DNA of 16,107 nt from Peptostreptococcaceae bacterium. GTDB lineage: Bacteria > Bacillota > Clostridia > Peptostreptococcales > Peptostreptococcaceae. Below, one piece after another: positions 15,989 to 16,107 of the stretch. The stretch lies in assembly GCA_017425305.1 (NCBI GenBank), contig JAFOOW010000087.1, positions 1-16,107 of the forward strand. Direction: 5' to 3'. The notes beneath the pieces are model-generated. The model searched no databases, was not told the DNA's origin, and saw nothing but the letters and a program-made list of their open reading frames with translations. Position 1 is the stretch's first letter, and each line of letters starts with the position of its first letter. The position numbers and the translations under genes were made by a program.

Positions 15989-15995
15989 CCCCCCT
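15989..15995 (-). promoter_or_regulatory. Ribosome-binding site of rnfA overlapping the rnfE stop
   Basis: AGGGGGG on the minus strand shares its first two bases with the TAG of rnfE and lies seven bases before the GTG of rnfA. It decides the GTG start, because the first in-frame ATG (codon 22) is deep inside the first conserved segment. Confidence 0.7.
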
Positions 15996-16107
15996 AACTA
16001 GCCTTTTTATTCTTTAATTTATTTAATCCCGCAAGTAAAAATCCTAAAGTTAAGAATGCTCCTGGAGGTAATATAAATAATAAAGCTGGTTCAAATGATG
16101 CTCCAAA
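15994..16107 (-). CDS. rnfE: Rnf complex membrane subunit RnfE, C-terminal 37 residues
   Basis: The frame enters from the right edge and ends at TAG (15994-15996). The visible residues include FGASFEPALLFILPPGAF and LTLGFLLAGLNKLKNKK: the last membrane helix and basic tail of RnfE/NqrD-type proteins. RnfE is the inverted-topology partner of RnfA in the ion-translocating core. The rnfA start follows 12 bases later. The N-terminus and the rest of the operon (rnfC, D, G expected) lie outside the window. Confidence 0.88.
   Translation of the reverse strand, partial: FGASFEPALLFILPPGAFLTLGFLLAGLNKLKNKKAS

Overview
The window reads as a chromosomal core region of a low-GC, strictly anaerobic, Gram-positive clostridium, most likely of the Peptostreptococcaceae (Clostridioides difficile and relatives). 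This is inferred from the very AT-rich codon use (ATA, TTA and AGA dominate), an Rnf complex, a class A flavodiiron protein, MinE alongside MreBCD, and a gene order (rnf, maf, radC, mreBCD, PBP2, minCDE, rodA, mgsA) that matches what I recall for C. difficile. Species cannot be fixed from sequence reading alone. Almost everything is coded on the minus strand; only the flavodiiron gene is on plus. No mobile elements, CRISPR arrays, rRNA or tRNA genes were seen, and no gene-free stretch exceeds about 230 bases.

Reading in the direction of transcription (right to left): the 3' end of an rnf operon (rnfE partial, rnfA, rnfB; 16107-14416) closes with a hairpin terminator. Next is a nine-gene unit, maf-radC-mreB-mreC-mreD-PBP2-minC-minD-minE (14250-5574), with gaps of about 10-60 nt and no convincing internal terminator, ending in a strong terminator at 5533-5563. 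A short gap with two AT-rich palindromes leads to rodA-mgsA (5472-3923), which ends in a perfect palindromic terminator shared with the convergent flavodiiron gene (2690-3883, plus strand). Divergent from that gene is a radical SAM gene followed by its DUF2344 partner (2461-1 and beyond the left edge).

Functionally, the central block is a cell-shape and division-site cassette. MreB, MreC, MreD, PBP2 and RodA form the elongasome that builds lateral wall. MinC, MinD and MinE place the division septum by pole-to-pole oscillation. Maf and RadC are habitual neighbours of mreB. Rnf couples ferredoxin oxidation to NAD+ reduction and ion pumping. The flavodiiron protein detoxifies O2 and carries what looks like a consensus general-stress sigma-B promoter.

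I do not see an undescribed multi-gene system here. The points most worth a second look are the sigma-B-type promoter of the flavodiiron gene, the large charged insertions and putative zinc site in the 998-residue PBP2, the tightly coupled radical SAM/DUF2344 pair with an extra C-terminal cysteine cluster, and the palindromes before rodA and minC.
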